DNA from: Oscillospiraceae bacterium
Lineage (GTDB): Bacteria; Bacillota_A; Clostridia; Oscillospirales; Oscillospiraceae
Assembly: GCA_902786615.1 (NCBI GenBank)
Contig: CADADE010000043.1
Coordinates: 11,666 to 34,151, forward strand
Direction of reading: 5' to 3'
DNA: 22,486 nt
A model generated the notes under the pieces. That model was not told the DNA's origin. It searched no databases and was given only the letters and a program-made list of their open reading frames with translations. The position numbers and the translations under genes were made by a program. Below, one piece after another: positions 14,093 through 22,276 of this stretch (positions are counted from its first letter, which is position 1; the number at the start of each line of letters is the position of its first letter).

Positions 14093-15535
14093 ATGGGAAA
14101 ACTCTGGGATTTTGAAAGCTTCGCGGACTTTCCGGCCATGATTGCGGAAACCGGCGTGACGATCCGTTACCGGGAGCTCGCCCGGCTCTGTGAGGAGCTG
14201 GAAGCCGCCGTCGGTCAAAAGGCCGAAGGGGACGCGGGGGAGCGGCCCCTGACCCTTTTTGTATGCCGCAATTCCCTGGGCGCGCTCTCCGGCTATGCGG
14301 CGCTGATGAATATCGGCTGCCCCGTGCTGCCGGTCTCCGCGGAGTTCCCCGCCGCCTCGCGCAAGGAGCTTATGAAGAGATACCGCCCGGGGCTTCTCCT
14401 GCTGCCGGCGGAAAAGCGCGGAGAGTACCCCGCGATGCGCGAGGTCTCTGTGATCCGGGATTACGTCCTTCTGAAAACCAACTACATGGAGCACTTTCCT
14501 ATACATCCCGCGCTGGGGCTTCTGATCACCACCTCCGGCTCCACCGGCTCGGCAAAATTCGTGCGCCAGAGCTGGGAAAACCTGCGCGTCAACGCCGAAA
14601 CGCTTGCGGATATCCTGCATATCAGCTCCACAGACAAGACTATCACGGCGCTGCCGCTCCAATACACCTATGGGCTTTCCGTCCTCCACGCCAATCTCCT
14701 GCGGGGCGCGGCGATGGTCGTGACGGACTTTTCCGTCATGGACCCGGAATTCTGGGATCTGTTTGAGGCGGAGGAAGTGACGTGCTTCCACGGCGTGCCC
14801 AATACCTATGACATGCTGCACCGCATCGAGCTCTTTGAGGACGATTTCCCGAGCCTGAAAACGCTGAGTCAGGCGGGCGGAAAGCTCAGCCCTGAGCTGC
14901 AGGCGTACTATGCCCGCTATGCCGCGGAAAACGGCAAGCGCTTTGTCGTCATGTACGGACAGAGCGAAGCGACAGCCGCGATCAGCTGGCTGCCGCCGGA
15001 GGACGCGCTGAGAAAGCCGGGCTCTGTGGGCCGGATCGTCCCGCAGGGAAGCGCATGGCTGATCGACGGGAAAGGGGAGCCCGTAAAAGGGGCGCACGCG
15101 CGCGGCGAGCTTGTCTATCAGGGCCCCAACGTGGCAATGGGCTACGCGCAGTCCGGCGCGGATCTGGGCCGGGAGGACGAGTGGAACGGCGTGCTTCGTA
15201 CCGGCGACATCGCCGCGTTCGATGAGGACGGCTATCTGACCGTGACCGGACGCCTGAAACGCTTTATCAAGCTGGCGGGACACCGGACCAGCCTGGACGA
15301 GATCGACGCCCTCGTGATGGACGAGCTCAACATCCCCAGCGCAAGCGTGGGAACGGACGATCATCTGTGCGTCTTTGTGACAAACGAAGAAGACAACGCC
15401 GTTGTGAGGGACTTTCTCTCCAAAACGCTCAGCGCCGCCCGCGCCGGTCTGCGGGTATTGACGATCCCGGCCTTTCCCCAAAACGAGGGCGGGAAAATCC
15501 TCTACGCAGAGCTGCAAAAACAGGCGGAAGAATAA
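14093..15535 (+). CDS. AMP-forming acyl/amino acid adenylation enzyme
   Basis: This 480-aa member of the ANL superfamily carries the P-loop TTSGSTGSAK (146-155), the VMYGQSEA motif (about 285-292), GELVYQGPNVAMGY, RTGDIAAFDEDGYL (about 369) and the hinge GRLKRFIKLAGHR. The C-terminal catalytic Lys468 is in NEGGKILYAEL. It should activate a carboxylic acid with ATP and pass it to a thiol. The upstream gene encodes a carrier protein domain, so that phosphopantetheine is the likely acceptor. Substrate specificity cannot be assigned; it resembles stand-alone ligases more than NRPS domains. I chose the ATG at 14093, with AAAGGAG upstream, over the ATG at 14078 that overlaps the previous stop without a ribosome binding site. 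It is the last gene before a bidirectional terminator. Confidence 0.85.
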   Translation: MGKLWDFESFADFPAMIAETGVTIRYRELARLCEELEAAVGQKAEGDAGERPLTLFVCRNSLGALSGYAALMNIGCPVLPVSAEFPAASRKELMKRYRPGLLLLPAEKRGEYPAMREVSVIRDYVLLKTNYMEHFPIHPALGLLITTSGSTGSAKFVRQSWENLRVNAETLADILHISSTDKTITALPLQYTYGLSVLHANLLRGAAMVVTDFSVMDPEFWDLFEAEEVTCFHGVPNTYDMLHRIELFEDDFPSLKTLSQAGGKLSPELQAYYARYAAENGKRFVVMYGQSEATAAISWLPPEDALRKPGSVGRIVPQGSAWLIDGKGEPVKGAHARGELVYQGPNVAMGYAQSGADLGREDEWNGVLRTGDIAAFDEDGYLTVTGRLKRFIKLAGHRTSLDEIDALVMDELNIPSASVGTDDHLCVFVTNEEDNAVVRDFLSKTLSAARAGLRVLTIPAFPQNEGGKILYAELQKQAEE

Positions 15536-15539
15536 AGAC

Positions 15540-15575
15540 GCACCGCGCAATCCGACGGGACGGATTGCGCGGTGC
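15540..15575. terminator. Bidirectional terminator between ligase and SLC13 permease
   Basis: A perfect 15-bp stem (15540-15554 with 15561-15575) with a 6-nt loop lies 5 bases after the ligase stop and 10 bases after the convergent permease stop. On the plus side it is followed by CGCGTATTTT. Confidence 0.8.
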
Positions 15576-15584
15576 CGCGTATTT

Positions 15585-16904
15585 TCAGAGAACGGGCATG
15601 ATGGTCATGACCCAGCCGACGGAGAGGACGCAGGCAAGGAGGGCGTAAAGCCATCCGCCGCGGATCAGGTCCCTCTGATTGTATCCGCCGTATTCCATCA
15701 TATAGGGGACGGCAGCGGTCGGCATCGGCGTCATGAACGCCGTGAGCGCTCCGGCTTCAATCAGGATAAGCAGCCCGCGGGGATCGCCGCCGAGCTGATG
15801 GCCGGCCGCGCAGGCGATGGGGAAGAACAGAAGCATTGCGCCGCGGTTTGACATAAGCTGAGCAAGCGCAAAGGGAAAAAGAAAAAAGAGAAAGCCGATG
15901 ACGTAATTGTTGTCGGCCTTGCGAACAAGATCCGCGATGAGGCCGCCGATCAGATTGCCTGCGCCGGTGCCCGAGAGAGCCCCCGCCATGGCGAGCGAGC
16001 CGATAATGAGCAGCAGCATGCTGAGCGGGATGGCCTGCCCGGCCTCCTTCGGCCTGAGCACGCCGAGCAGCACGGTCAGCACCGCGCCGATCAGACAGAT
16101 CTGCCAGACAGCGAGAAGCCTGAGCACACCGGCCTGGAGCATCAGCGCCGCGGCGGTGCCGAAGAAAACGACGATACCGGCCGCTTCCGAAAAGGCGGGC
16201 AGCGGCGGCCTTTCTCCCTGCGCGGCAGCCACTTCCCCGGCGCTGTCGGCGCTGCGCCGATCCGGGCAGAAGCGCGGCATAACAAACGCGCAATAGAGAA
16301 CGGTGAAAACCAGCGTCGGCAGCCGCGCCGCCATGGGCTCAAATAAGCCGATCACCGGCATGCTTCCGGCGAAGCCTTCCAGCTTGTCGTAATAGGCGGC
16401 GATATAGCTGTTGAGCTCGGCCGCCTGGGTTGCGCCGTTGCCGAGAGGCAGCGTGCAGCAGGTGCTGATGGAAACCACGCCAAGGGGCAGGGCAAGCCTG
16501 GATCTGGAAACGCCCATCGAATCCGCGGTAGCCATGCATAGAGGCGCCGCAATCCCAAAGACGACGACGGGACTCTGTACCATCTGGCTCAGGAGCATGG
16601 TGAGCAGGCAATACAGCAGCAGGATCCTGGAAAGACTTCCCCCGGCGATGCGGGAGATTCCGGCGGCAAGACGGGCACAGAAGCGGGTCCTGCCGAAACC
16701 GGCGGCGACCACGCTCATGGCTCCGACCATGATCACGGTGCTGTTTGAAAAGCAGCTCAGGGCCTCCGAAGCGCTGAGACAGCCTGTGAGCGTCAGCGCC
16801 GCGAGGGACGCCATGGCGACGGCCGCAAGACTCCACACCCCTGCCATATAGGCGGCGCAGGTCAAAGCGAAGATGAACAGGCAGGCGGTCAGTTGTGCGG
16901 ACAT
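15585..16904 (-). CDS. SLC13-type (DASS) anion permease
   Basis: This 439-aa protein is strongly hydrophobic, with about 11-12 membrane segments in two repeated halves. Each half has a hairpin with a small-residue/Asn motif: SNSTVIMVGAM and later PLGNGATQ in the first, and LMSNRGAMLLFFP followed by MTPMPTAAVPYMM in the second. This is the pattern of divalent anion:sodium symporters (SLC13/DASS) and related ArsB/NhaD-type ion transporters. A di- or tricarboxylate or sulfate is the likely substrate, but this cannot be fixed. The ATG at 16904 follows an excellent AAAGGAGGG ribosome binding site; the frame stays open further upstream but lacks one. It is a single-gene unit with its own promoter. 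Confidence 0.85.
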   Translation of the reverse strand: MSAQLTACLFIFALTCAAYMAGVWSLAAVAMASLAALTLTGCLSASEALSCFSNSTVIMVGAMSVVAAGFGRTRFCARLAAGISRIAGGSLSRILLLYCLLTMLLSQMVQSPVVVFGIAAPLCMATADSMGVSRSRLALPLGVVSISTCCTLPLGNGATQAAELNSYIAAYYDKLEGFAGSMPVIGLFEPMAARLPTLVFTVLYCAFVMPRFCPDRRSADSAGEVAAAQGERPPLPAFSEAAGIVVFFGTAAALMLQAGVLRLLAVWQICLIGAVLTVLLGVLRPKEAGQAIPLSMLLLIIGSLAMAGALSGTGAGNLIGGLIADLVRKADNNYVIGFLFFLFPFALAQLMSNRGAMLLFFPIACAAGHQLGGDPRGLLILIEAGALTAFMTPMPTAAVPYMMEYGGYNQRDLIRGGWLYALLACVLSVGWVMTIMPVL

Positions 16905-16937
16905 GCGGTTTCTCCCTCCTTTCGGTTCCCACACGCA

Positions 16938-16960
16938 AGGCTTCTCGTGAGAAGAGCCTG
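16938..16960 (-). other. Hairpin in the SLC13 permease leader
   Basis: AGGCTTCTC and GAGAAGAGCCT form a stem with a 2-nt bulge in the predicted 5' leader of the permease mRNA (16987-16905). It is not followed by a T run. Its function is unknown. Confidence 0.3.
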
Positions 16961-16993
16961 CGCGCGGGATTGAACGATAGCGCATCCGCCGAT

Positions 16994-17022
16994 ATTATAC
17001 TGGTTTTTTGACCTGATAGCAA
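16994..17022 (-). promoter_or_regulatory. Promoter of the SLC13 permease
   Basis: On the minus strand there is -35 TTGCTA (17022-17017), a 17-bp spacer and a perfect -10 TATAAT (16999-16994). Confidence 0.6.
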
Positions 17023-17110
17023 GGAAAACAGCGCGGACGCGCCGCGCTCGGAAAATTCTGCAAAAAGCCCGGATTAAGTCTTCCCTTTTCCTGCAAAAAT
17101 GTGGTATTCT

Positions 17111-17201
17111 ATTAAACACACAAGACGACGGAGCGGGGAGGACACTTGTCCGAACCGGCCTGCCGGCGAGGCCGTATCAGAGCTCAGGGGGCGAACAGAA
17201 T
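17111..17201 (+). other. Leader region of the DUF318 permease
   Basis: A -10-like TATTCT lies at 17105-17110 without a clear -35. The following leader holds two dyads: GGACA/TGTCC around 17142-17153, and CGGCCT/AGGCCG around 17156-17174. They could be operator or RNA hairpins. I see no open frame that looks like a gene here. Confidence 0.25.
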
Positions 17202-18113
17202 TTGAACGAATTCATGCATATCCTGCGCCGGGAGTTTATTTATCTCTGGTACTACTTCGACATACAGCTGCGGCAAATCTTCTGGTACTGGGTGCTGGGC
17301 ATCGCCATCGGCTCCCTGATCTCCGTCTTTGCCAAAAACGGCATTCACAAGCTCTTCGGCAGGATGCAGGGCAAGGCGTGGGGCCTTTTCGGAATCGTGC
17401 CCGCCTGCCTGCTGGGGATCGCCTCGCCCCTTTGCATGTACGGCACCATCCCCGTCGCCGCGTCCTTTTCCAAACAGGGGATGCGCCATGACTGGCTGGC
17501 CGCGTTCATGATGGCCTCCATCCTGCTCAATCCCCAGCTCATCATCTACAGCGCCGCGCTCGGGCCGACGGTTCTCGCGGTGCGCATCGTGTCCTGCTTT
17601 CTCTGCGGCTGCGCCGCGGGACTGCTGATCAACGCTTTCTATCGCGGCAAAAGCTTTTTTGACTTTTCCGGCTTTGAGGAGCGCGCAAGCCATGATACGC
17701 ACCCCAATATCCTGATCCGCTATCTGCTGAACGTCTGGCGCAATATCCGGGCGACGGGGCCGTATTTCTTCTTCGGCGTGCTGCTCTCGGCTGTTTTCCA
17801 GCGCTATGTGTCGCAGGAGCAGATGGCCGCGCTCTTCGGCGGGGACAAGGCCTGGGGCGTGTTGATGGCCGCGACGGTCGGCGTGCCGCTCTACGCCTGC
17901 GGCGGCGGGACGATCCCGCTTTTGAGGGAGTGGCTCTGGCAGGGAATGAGTGTCGGCAGCGCCGCCGCCTTCATGCTCACCGGCCCCGCGACGAAGATCA
18001 CCAATCTCGGCGCGCTGAAAATCGTCCTCGGAGTGAAGCGCTTTTTGCTCTACTGGGCCTTTGTCATCGTGTTTGCCCTGTTGACCGGCATCGCGGTCAA
18101 CCTGATTGTATAA
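17202..18113 (+). CDS. DUF318/ArsP-type (YraQ-like) permease
   Basis: This 303-aa membrane protein has about eight transmembrane segments in two halves. Each half opens with a related motif: GIVPACLLGIASPLCMYGTIPVA in the first, and VGVPLYACGGGTIPLL in the second. Both carry the Cys and TIP residues characteristic of the DUF318 (UPF0718) permeases, whose characterised member ArsP exports trivalent organoarsenicals. SILLNPQ and LTGPATKITNLG are further family landmarks. Metal or metalloid transport is therefore possible but not shown. The best start is a TTG at 17202, with AGGGGG about 11 bases upstream; the ATG at 17214 lacks a ribosome binding site. It is followed 22 bases later by the DUF362 gene, so the two form an operon. 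Confidence 0.8.
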   Translation: MNEFMHILRREFIYLWYYFDIQLRQIFWYWVLGIAIGSLISVFAKNGIHKLFGRMQGKAWGLFGIVPACLLGIASPLCMYGTIPVAASFSKQGMRHDWLAAFMMASILLNPQLIIYSAALGPTVLAVRIVSCFLCGCAAGLLINAFYRGKSFFDFSGFEERASHDTHPNILIRYLLNVWRNIRATGPYFFFGVLLSAVFQRYVSQEQMAALFGGDKAWGVLMAATVGVPLYACGGGTIPLLREWLWQGMSVGSAAAFMLTGPATKITNLGALKIVLGVKRFLLYWAFVIVFALLTGIAVNLIV

Positions 18114-18135
18114 AAAATTTTGGGAGGTACCAACC

Positions 18136-19086
18136 ATGAAGAAAACGCTTTCTCTTCTGCTCGCCCTGTGCCTTGCCCTCGGCGTACTCGCCGCCGCGCC
18201 GGCCTACGCTGACGAGGCGGAAAAGCCCGTCGTCTATTTTACGGACGACATCTCCCCGGAGGGTCTGGTCGCCGTCTATGAGGCGCTCAACTGGCAGCCG
18301 ATCGGCCCCGTGGCGGTGAAGCTCTCCACCGGCGAGCCGCCCGCCAGCAACTATCTCAGACCCGAGCTGATCGCCGATCTCGTGCACAAGGTCGACGGCA
18401 CGATCGTCGAGTGCAACACGGCCTACAGCGGACATCGCGCGGCGACTGCCGAGCACTACCAGGTCGCGGAGGATCACGGCTTCACCGAGATCGCGGACTT
18501 TCAGATCCTGGACGAGTACGGCTCCATGGAGATCCCGGTCACCGGCGGCAAGCGCCTGACGGGGGATCTTGTGGGCGCGCACTTCAAGGACTACGGCTCC
18601 TACCTTGTGCTGTCCCACTTCAAGGGCCACGCCATGGCGGGCTACGGCGGCGCGATCAAGAACGCCTCCATCGGCCTTGCCTCCGCGATGGGCAAGGTGC
18701 GTATCCATTCCGGCGGAACCAGCGACACCCACTGGCACGATGAGCTGCAGCTGGAGTTCCTCGAGGCCATGGCCGAGGCCGCCAAGGGCGTCTGCGACGA
18801 TCTGGGCGACCAGGTGGTCTTCATCAACGTCATGAACCGCATTTCCATCGACTGCGACTGTGACGGCAACCCCGAAGAGCCCGACATCCACGATATCGGC
18901 ATCCTGGCCTCCACCGATCCCGTCGCGCTGGATCAGGCCTGCCTCGATCTCGTGGGAAAGGCGGAAGGGAATGAAAAGCTGATGTGGCGCATCGAAGACC
19001 GCCAGGGCCTGCACACGCTGGAGCATGCCGAGGAGATCGGTCTCGGCAGCCGCAGCTACACGCTGGTGGATATCGGCAAAAAATGA
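18136..19086 (+). CDS. Secreted DUF362 protein
   Basis: This 316-aa protein has a signal peptide (MKKTLSLLLALCLALGVLAA, cleavage near AYA, residues 24-26) and one DUF362 domain through most of its length. Landmarks are KLSTGEPPASNYLRPELI, ECNTAYSGHR, FKGHAMAGYGGAIKN and the C-terminal CDCDGNPEEPDIHDIGILAS followed by DPVALDQACLDLV. Many DUF362 proteins are fused to or encoded beside 4Fe-4S ferredoxin modules; this one has no CxxCxxCxxxC motif. The biochemical role of the family is not established. The CDC pair plus several His residues could bind a metal. GGGAGGT upstream sets the start. It sits in an operon with the DUF318 permease, which hints at a joint metal-related or envelope function. 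Confidence 0.85.
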   Translation: MKKTLSLLLALCLALGVLAAAPAYADEAEKPVVYFTDDISPEGLVAVYEALNWQPIGPVAVKLSTGEPPASNYLRPELIADLVHKVDGTIVECNTAYSGHRAATAEHYQVAEDHGFTEIADFQILDEYGSMEIPVTGGKRLTGDLVGAHFKDYGSYLVLSHFKGHAMAGYGGAIKNASIGLASAMGKVRIHSGGTSDTHWHDELQLEFLEAMAEAAKGVCDDLGDQVVFINVMNRISIDCDCDGNPEEPDIHDIGILASTDPVALDQACLDLVGKAEGNEKLMWRIEDRQGLHTLEHAEEIGLGSRSYTLVDIGKK

Positions 19087-19105
19087 ATCCGAGCGCATGA
19101 AAAAG

Positions 19106-19131
19106 CCGGGGGCGGCAGCCCCCGGTTTTTT
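19106..19131. terminator. Terminator between DUF362 and aminotransferase genes
   Basis: A perfect 8-bp stem (19106-19113 with 19118-19125) with a GGCA loop is followed by T6 on the plus strand. On the minus strand it is followed by CTTTTTC, so it can serve both convergent genes. Confidence 0.85.
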
Positions 19132-19139
19132 GCGGTCTT

Positions 19140-20306
19140 TTATTGCGCGAAGAGCTCTCCCAGACGGCGGACAGCCTCCTGCAGGGAGGCCTTGTCGGCT
19201 GCAAAGGACAGGCGGATGCACTTCTCGCCGCCCTCGCCGAAGCCGGTGCCGGGTACGACGAGGATACCGGCCTTTTCGAGAATGTAGTCCGCCAGCTCCT
19301 GCGCGCTCATGTCCCTGTAATGGATGCGGAAAAAGGCGTAGAAGGCGCCCTCCGCCCGCGGACACTCGATGCAGGGGATAGCGTTCAGACCGTCGCAGAT
19401 CAGGTTTCGCCTCTCAAGGTAGCTCAGGCGCATCGCCTCCGTCTCCTCGACGCAGTCAAAGGCCGCGATGGAGGCGGTCTGGGTAAAGGCGGCGGTGCAG
19501 TTGACGGTGTTCTGCTGCATTTTCAGCATGACCTTCGCCAGGGCGGGGGAGGAGGCGGAGTAACCGATGCGCCAGCCGGTCATCGCTGCGCTCTTGGAAA
19601 GTCCGTTCAGGGTGATGACCTGGTCGCGGATCTCCGGGATGGCGGCGAGGCTCAGGTGCCGCCGCCCGTCGTAGATGAGCTTTTCGTAAATCTCGTCCGC
19701 GATCAGAAGCAGATCGTGCGCCTGTACAAAGTCCGCGATGTCCCTTACCTCCTGCGCGGAGAGCACATGGCCCGTGGGGTTGCAGGGATTGCAGACAATG
19801 AGCATCTTGCTGCGCGGCGTGACCTTCTCCTCCAGCATCGCGCGCGTTACGATAAAGCCGTCGTCAAAGCTGAGCGGGACGGGCACATATGCCGCTCCCG
19901 CCATCAGGATGCCGGAGCGGTAGGAGGGATAGGCGGGCGTGAGCACCATACACTCGTCCCCTTCCTCCAGAAAGCACAGCATCGCCGCGTACAGCGCAAG
20001 CTTCGCGCCGGGGGTGACGATGACCCCGTCCTCCGTGACCTCAATGCCGTTTTCCTCACGGAGCTTTTGGACAATGCGGCGGCGCAGCGCCATGGTCCCG
20101 GCGGCGGTGGTATAATGGGTGTCATTCTTGCGGATGGCCTCGATGGCGGCGGCCTTCACCGCCTCGGGCGTGTCAAAATCCGGCTCTCCGGCGGCGAAGG
20201 AGAGCACGTCGATCCCTTCCTCCTTCATCCGGATCCCCTTGGCGTTGAGCGCCACCGTGGGCGACCCGCCGGCGAGCTTCATTCTTTTTGCTTCAAAGTC
20301 TCTCAT
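19140..20306 (-). CDS. Class I/II PLP-dependent aminotransferase
   Basis: This 388-aa fold-type I aminotransferase of the aspartate aminotransferase family (AspB/PatA-like) has the PLP lysine Lys238 in LNGLSKSAAMTGWRIGY. It also has Asn176 in CNPCNPTG, Asp204 and Tyr207 in IADEIYE, and Arg246 for the phosphate. The N-terminal FAAGEPDFDTPEAV and the C-terminal GTGFGEGGEKCIRLSFA are typical. It should transfer an amino group between an amino acid and a 2-oxo acid; exact substrates cannot be read. It is 41 bases downstream of the KDG kinase stop on the same strand, so it is probably the third gene of that operon. The ATG at 20306 matches the usual N-terminus, although its ribosome binding site (AGGAC) is modest. 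Confidence 0.9.
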   Translation of the reverse strand: MRDFEAKRMKLAGGSPTVALNAKGIRMKEEGIDVLSFAAGEPDFDTPEAVKAAAIEAIRKNDTHYTTAAGTMALRRRIVQKLREENGIEVTEDGVIVTPGAKLALYAAMLCFLEEGDECMVLTPAYPSYRSGILMAGAAYVPVPLSFDDGFIVTRAMLEEKVTPRSKMLIVCNPCNPTGHVLSAQEVRDIADFVQAHDLLLIADEIYEKLIYDGRRHLSLAAIPEIRDQVITLNGLSKSAAMTGWRIGYSASSPALAKVMLKMQQNTVNCTAAFTQTASIAAFDCVEETEAMRLSYLERRNLICDGLNAIPCIECPRAEGAFYAFFRIHYRDMSAQELADYILEKAGILVVPGTGFGEGGEKCIRLSFAADKASLQEAVRRLGELFAQ

Positions 20307-20347
20307 GTTTTGATCCGTCCTGTCCTTTTGTATCTCTCCTGACCGCC

Positions 20348-21373
20348 TCAGCGCTGGACGCGGCCGGAGGCGTTGCCGCCCGCAAGAGCCAGCACTTCCT
20401 TTTCGGAGGCGAGGTTGAAGTCAAACTCAGTGGCCTGCTTGAGGCAGCTTGCCGCCACGGCAAACTCGATCTGTCCCTGACGATCCTCCGGCCACTTGCG
20501 CATGGCGTGGATGAGCCCGCCGCCGAAGGAATCGCCGCCGCCCACGCGATCCACCAGATGAATGAGATAGTTGCGGGCAAAGTACGCCTTCCCGTCCGCG
20601 TACAGCATGCCGCTCCAGTTATTTTCGGAGGCGGAGATGCTGCCGCGCAGGGTGATGGCCGCGGCCTTGAAGCCGAAGCGCTCGCTGAGCTGGCGGGCGA
20701 CGGAGACGTAGCCCTCCCGGTCAAGTTTGCCTGTGTTGACGTCGCTGTTTTCCGCCGCGATGCCGAAGACGTCCTTGGCGTCCTCCTCGTTTGCGATGCA
20801 CACGTCCACATAGGGCATGAGCTCCGCCATGACCGCGCCCGCCTTCTCGCGTGTCCAGAGCTTGCCGCGGTAGTTGAGATCGCAGGAGACGGTGATCCCC
20901 TTTGCCCTTGCAGCTCTGCAGGCGTCAAGGCAGATCGTGGGCAGCTCCCCGCCGAGCGCGGGCGTGATGCCGGTAAAGTGGAACCAGTCGGCCCCGTCAA
21001 AAATCCGCTCCCAGTCAAATTCCGCCCGCGTCGCCAGCGCGATGGAGGAGCCCGCCCGGTCATAGATGACCTTGCTTCCCCGCTGGGAGGCGCCTTTCTC
21101 GCAGAAATAGATGCCGAGGCGCGGCCCGCCGCGCAGCATCATCGTGGTGTCCACTCCATAGCGGCGCAGAGCGTTCACGGCGTTCTGACCGATCTCGTTG
21201 TCCGGCACCTTGGAGACAAAGGCCGCGTCGTCCCCGAAGTTTGCCAGCGACACTGCCACATTGGCCTCGCCCCCCGCATAGGTGGCCTCATAGCTGCTCG
21301 TCTGCAAAAAACGCAGATATCCCGGGGGATTGAGGCGCATCATGATCTCCCCGAAGGTAATGATTTTGCTCAT
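20348..21373 (-). CDS. kdgK: 2-keto-3-deoxygluconate kinase (PfkB family)
   Basis: This 341-aa PfkB-family sugar kinase has the N-terminal signature region GGEANVAVSLANFG and the C-terminal signature DRVGGGDSFGGGLIHA, with catalytic base Asp281 and the anion hole. The opening ITFGEIMMRLNPPGYLRFLQ and the acid-recognising central part resemble KDG kinases, which phosphorylate 2-keto-3-deoxygluconate to KDPG. The assignment is strengthened by the next gene, KDPG aldolase, whose stop codon overlaps this start by 4 bases (ATGA). I chose the ATG at 21373; an upstream ATG at 21445 lies inside the aldolase gene. Together the pair converts KDG to pyruvate and glyceraldehyde 3-phosphate in the cytoplasm. 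Confidence 0.9.
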   Translation of the reverse strand: MSKIITFGEIMMRLNPPGYLRFLQTSSYEATYAGGEANVAVSLANFGDDAAFVSKVPDNEIGQNAVNALRRYGVDTTMMLRGGPRLGIYFCEKGASQRGSKVIYDRAGSSIALATRAEFDWERIFDGADWFHFTGITPALGGELPTICLDACRAARAKGITVSCDLNYRGKLWTREKAGAVMAELMPYVDVCIANEEDAKDVFGIAAENSDVNTGKLDREGYVSVARQLSERFGFKAAAITLRGSISASENNWSGMLYADGKAYFARNYLIHLVDRVGGGDSFGGGLIHAMRKWPEDRQGQIEFAVAASCLKQATEFDFNLASEKEVLALAGGNASGRVQR

Positions 21374-22017
21374 GCTTCCTTCACCGCTTTCATCAGATTT
21401 TCTGCGTGGGCCGTGATCTTGTCCCACTCGCCGTTTTCGATCCATTCCCTGTTGACCAGGTTGCCGCCCACGCCGAGGCCGACACAGCCGGCGCGCATGA
21501 AGTCCGCGGCGTTTTTCACGTTCACCCCGCCGACCGCCATGAGCGGGATGTGGGCGAGGGGGGCGCGCACGGCCTTGATATAGCCGGGGCCGAGGCTTCC
21601 CGCCGGGAAGACCTTGACCGCGTCCGCCCCGGCGCTGTAGGCCGTCAGGATCTCCGTGGGCGTGAGCGCGCCGGGGAAGAGCCCCAGGCCCAGCGACTTG
21701 CCCATGCGGATGATCTCCGGCTGGGTAGCGGGTGTGACAAGATAACGTGCGCCCGCCTCATAGCTCAGGTTCACCTGCTCCTGGGTGATGACCGTGCCCG
21801 CGCCCGCGAGCATGTGTTCGCCGAACTCCTTTGCGATCGCCTCGATCCCGGCGGCGGTGTCCCGCCAGGTCTCCGGGGCGCGCTGGTTGTAGGTGACCTC
21901 GATCATGCCGATCCCGCCCTCGTGCAGGGCGCGGGCCAGGCCCAGCAGGTGCTCCGGCTTCAGGCCGCGCACAATGGCGACGACCTTTCGTTCCTTTATA
22001 TAATCCAGCGGCGTCAT
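21370..22017 (-). CDS. eda: KDPG/KHG aldolase
   Basis: This 215-aa aldolase of the Eda family is a single (beta/alpha)8 barrel. The Schiff-base lysine is Lys135 in GADAVKVFPAG and the catalytic glutamate is Glu40 in GIGMIEVTYNQRAPE. The segments AGAGTVITQEQV and LVTPATQPEII are typical. It splits 2-keto-3-deoxy-6-phosphogluconate into pyruvate and glyceraldehyde 3-phosphate, and may also act on 4-hydroxy-2-oxoglutarate. An AAGGAGG ribosome binding site precedes the ATG at 22017. It is the first gene of the minus-strand operon with kdgK and an aminotransferase. It diverges from a TTT-type binding protein, which suggests uptake and breakdown of sugar acids such as uronates or aldonates. Confidence 0.94.
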   Translation of the reverse strand: MTPLDYIKERKVVAIVRGLKPEHLLGLARALHEGGIGMIEVTYNQRAPETWRDTAAGIEAIAKEFGEHMLAGAGTVITQEQVNLSYEAGARYLVTPATQPEIIRMGKSLGLGLFPGALTPTEILTAYSAGADAVKVFPAGSLGPGYIKAVRAPLAHIPLMAVGGVNVKNAADFMRAGCVGLGVGGNLVNREWIENGEWDKITAHAENLMKAVKEA

Positions 22018-22049
22018 GCGTTTGCCTCCTTATATATCATGTTGAAGAC

Positions 22050-22078
22050 AGTCTACTAAAAAACGGCGGGAAAAGCAA
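22050..22078 (-). promoter_or_regulatory. Putative promoter of the eda-kdgK operon
   Basis: On the minus strand there is -35 TTGCTT (22078-22073), a 17-bp spacer and -10 TAGACT (22055-22050). It is a moderate match about 30 bases before the eda start. Confidence 0.4.
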
Positions 22079-22153
22079 CCGCTTTTCCGCGCCAGATCGG
22101 GAAAGCCCGCGCCTCCTGGAGAATTTTTTCTATAACCGGGACACGGGACAAAT

Positions 22154-22177
22154 AGTCCGTTTTGGACTGGTGAAAAC
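22154..22177. promoter_or_regulatory. Candidate operator between eda and the TTT binding protein
   Basis: AGTCC (22154-22158) and GGACT (22164-22168) form an inverted repeat. It overlaps a second one, GTTTT (22159-22163) with AAAAC (22173-22177). The dyads lie between the divergent promoters, where a regulator of both units would bind. They are short and may be chance. Confidence 0.25.
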
Positions 22178-22199
22178 GCCGTCTTTTACAGTGAGATAC

Positions 22200-22228
22200 T
22201 TGACAGTTTTGGAGTACCTTTGTATAAT
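22200..22228 (+). promoter_or_regulatory. Perfect consensus promoter of the TTT binding protein
   Basis: TTGACA (22200-22205), a 17-bp spacer and TATAAT (22223-22228) form an exact sigma-A consensus. Such a strong core promoter usually implies high expression or repression by an operator. Confidence 0.9.
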
Positions 22229-22276
22229 ATGTATAGTTTTCCGCAACAACCGGAAGTTTATTTTAGGAGGAAGAGT

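Noticed and set aside
14027..15550. Minus-strand frame of 507 codons opposite the adenylation enzyme
   Set aside because: It is antisense to a gene with all ANL motifs and runs into the bidirectional terminator.
19143..21583. Plus-strand frames of about 400 and 430 codons opposite the aminotransferase, kdgK and eda
   Set aside because: They are shadows of motif-rich minus-strand genes and contain no domain signatures.
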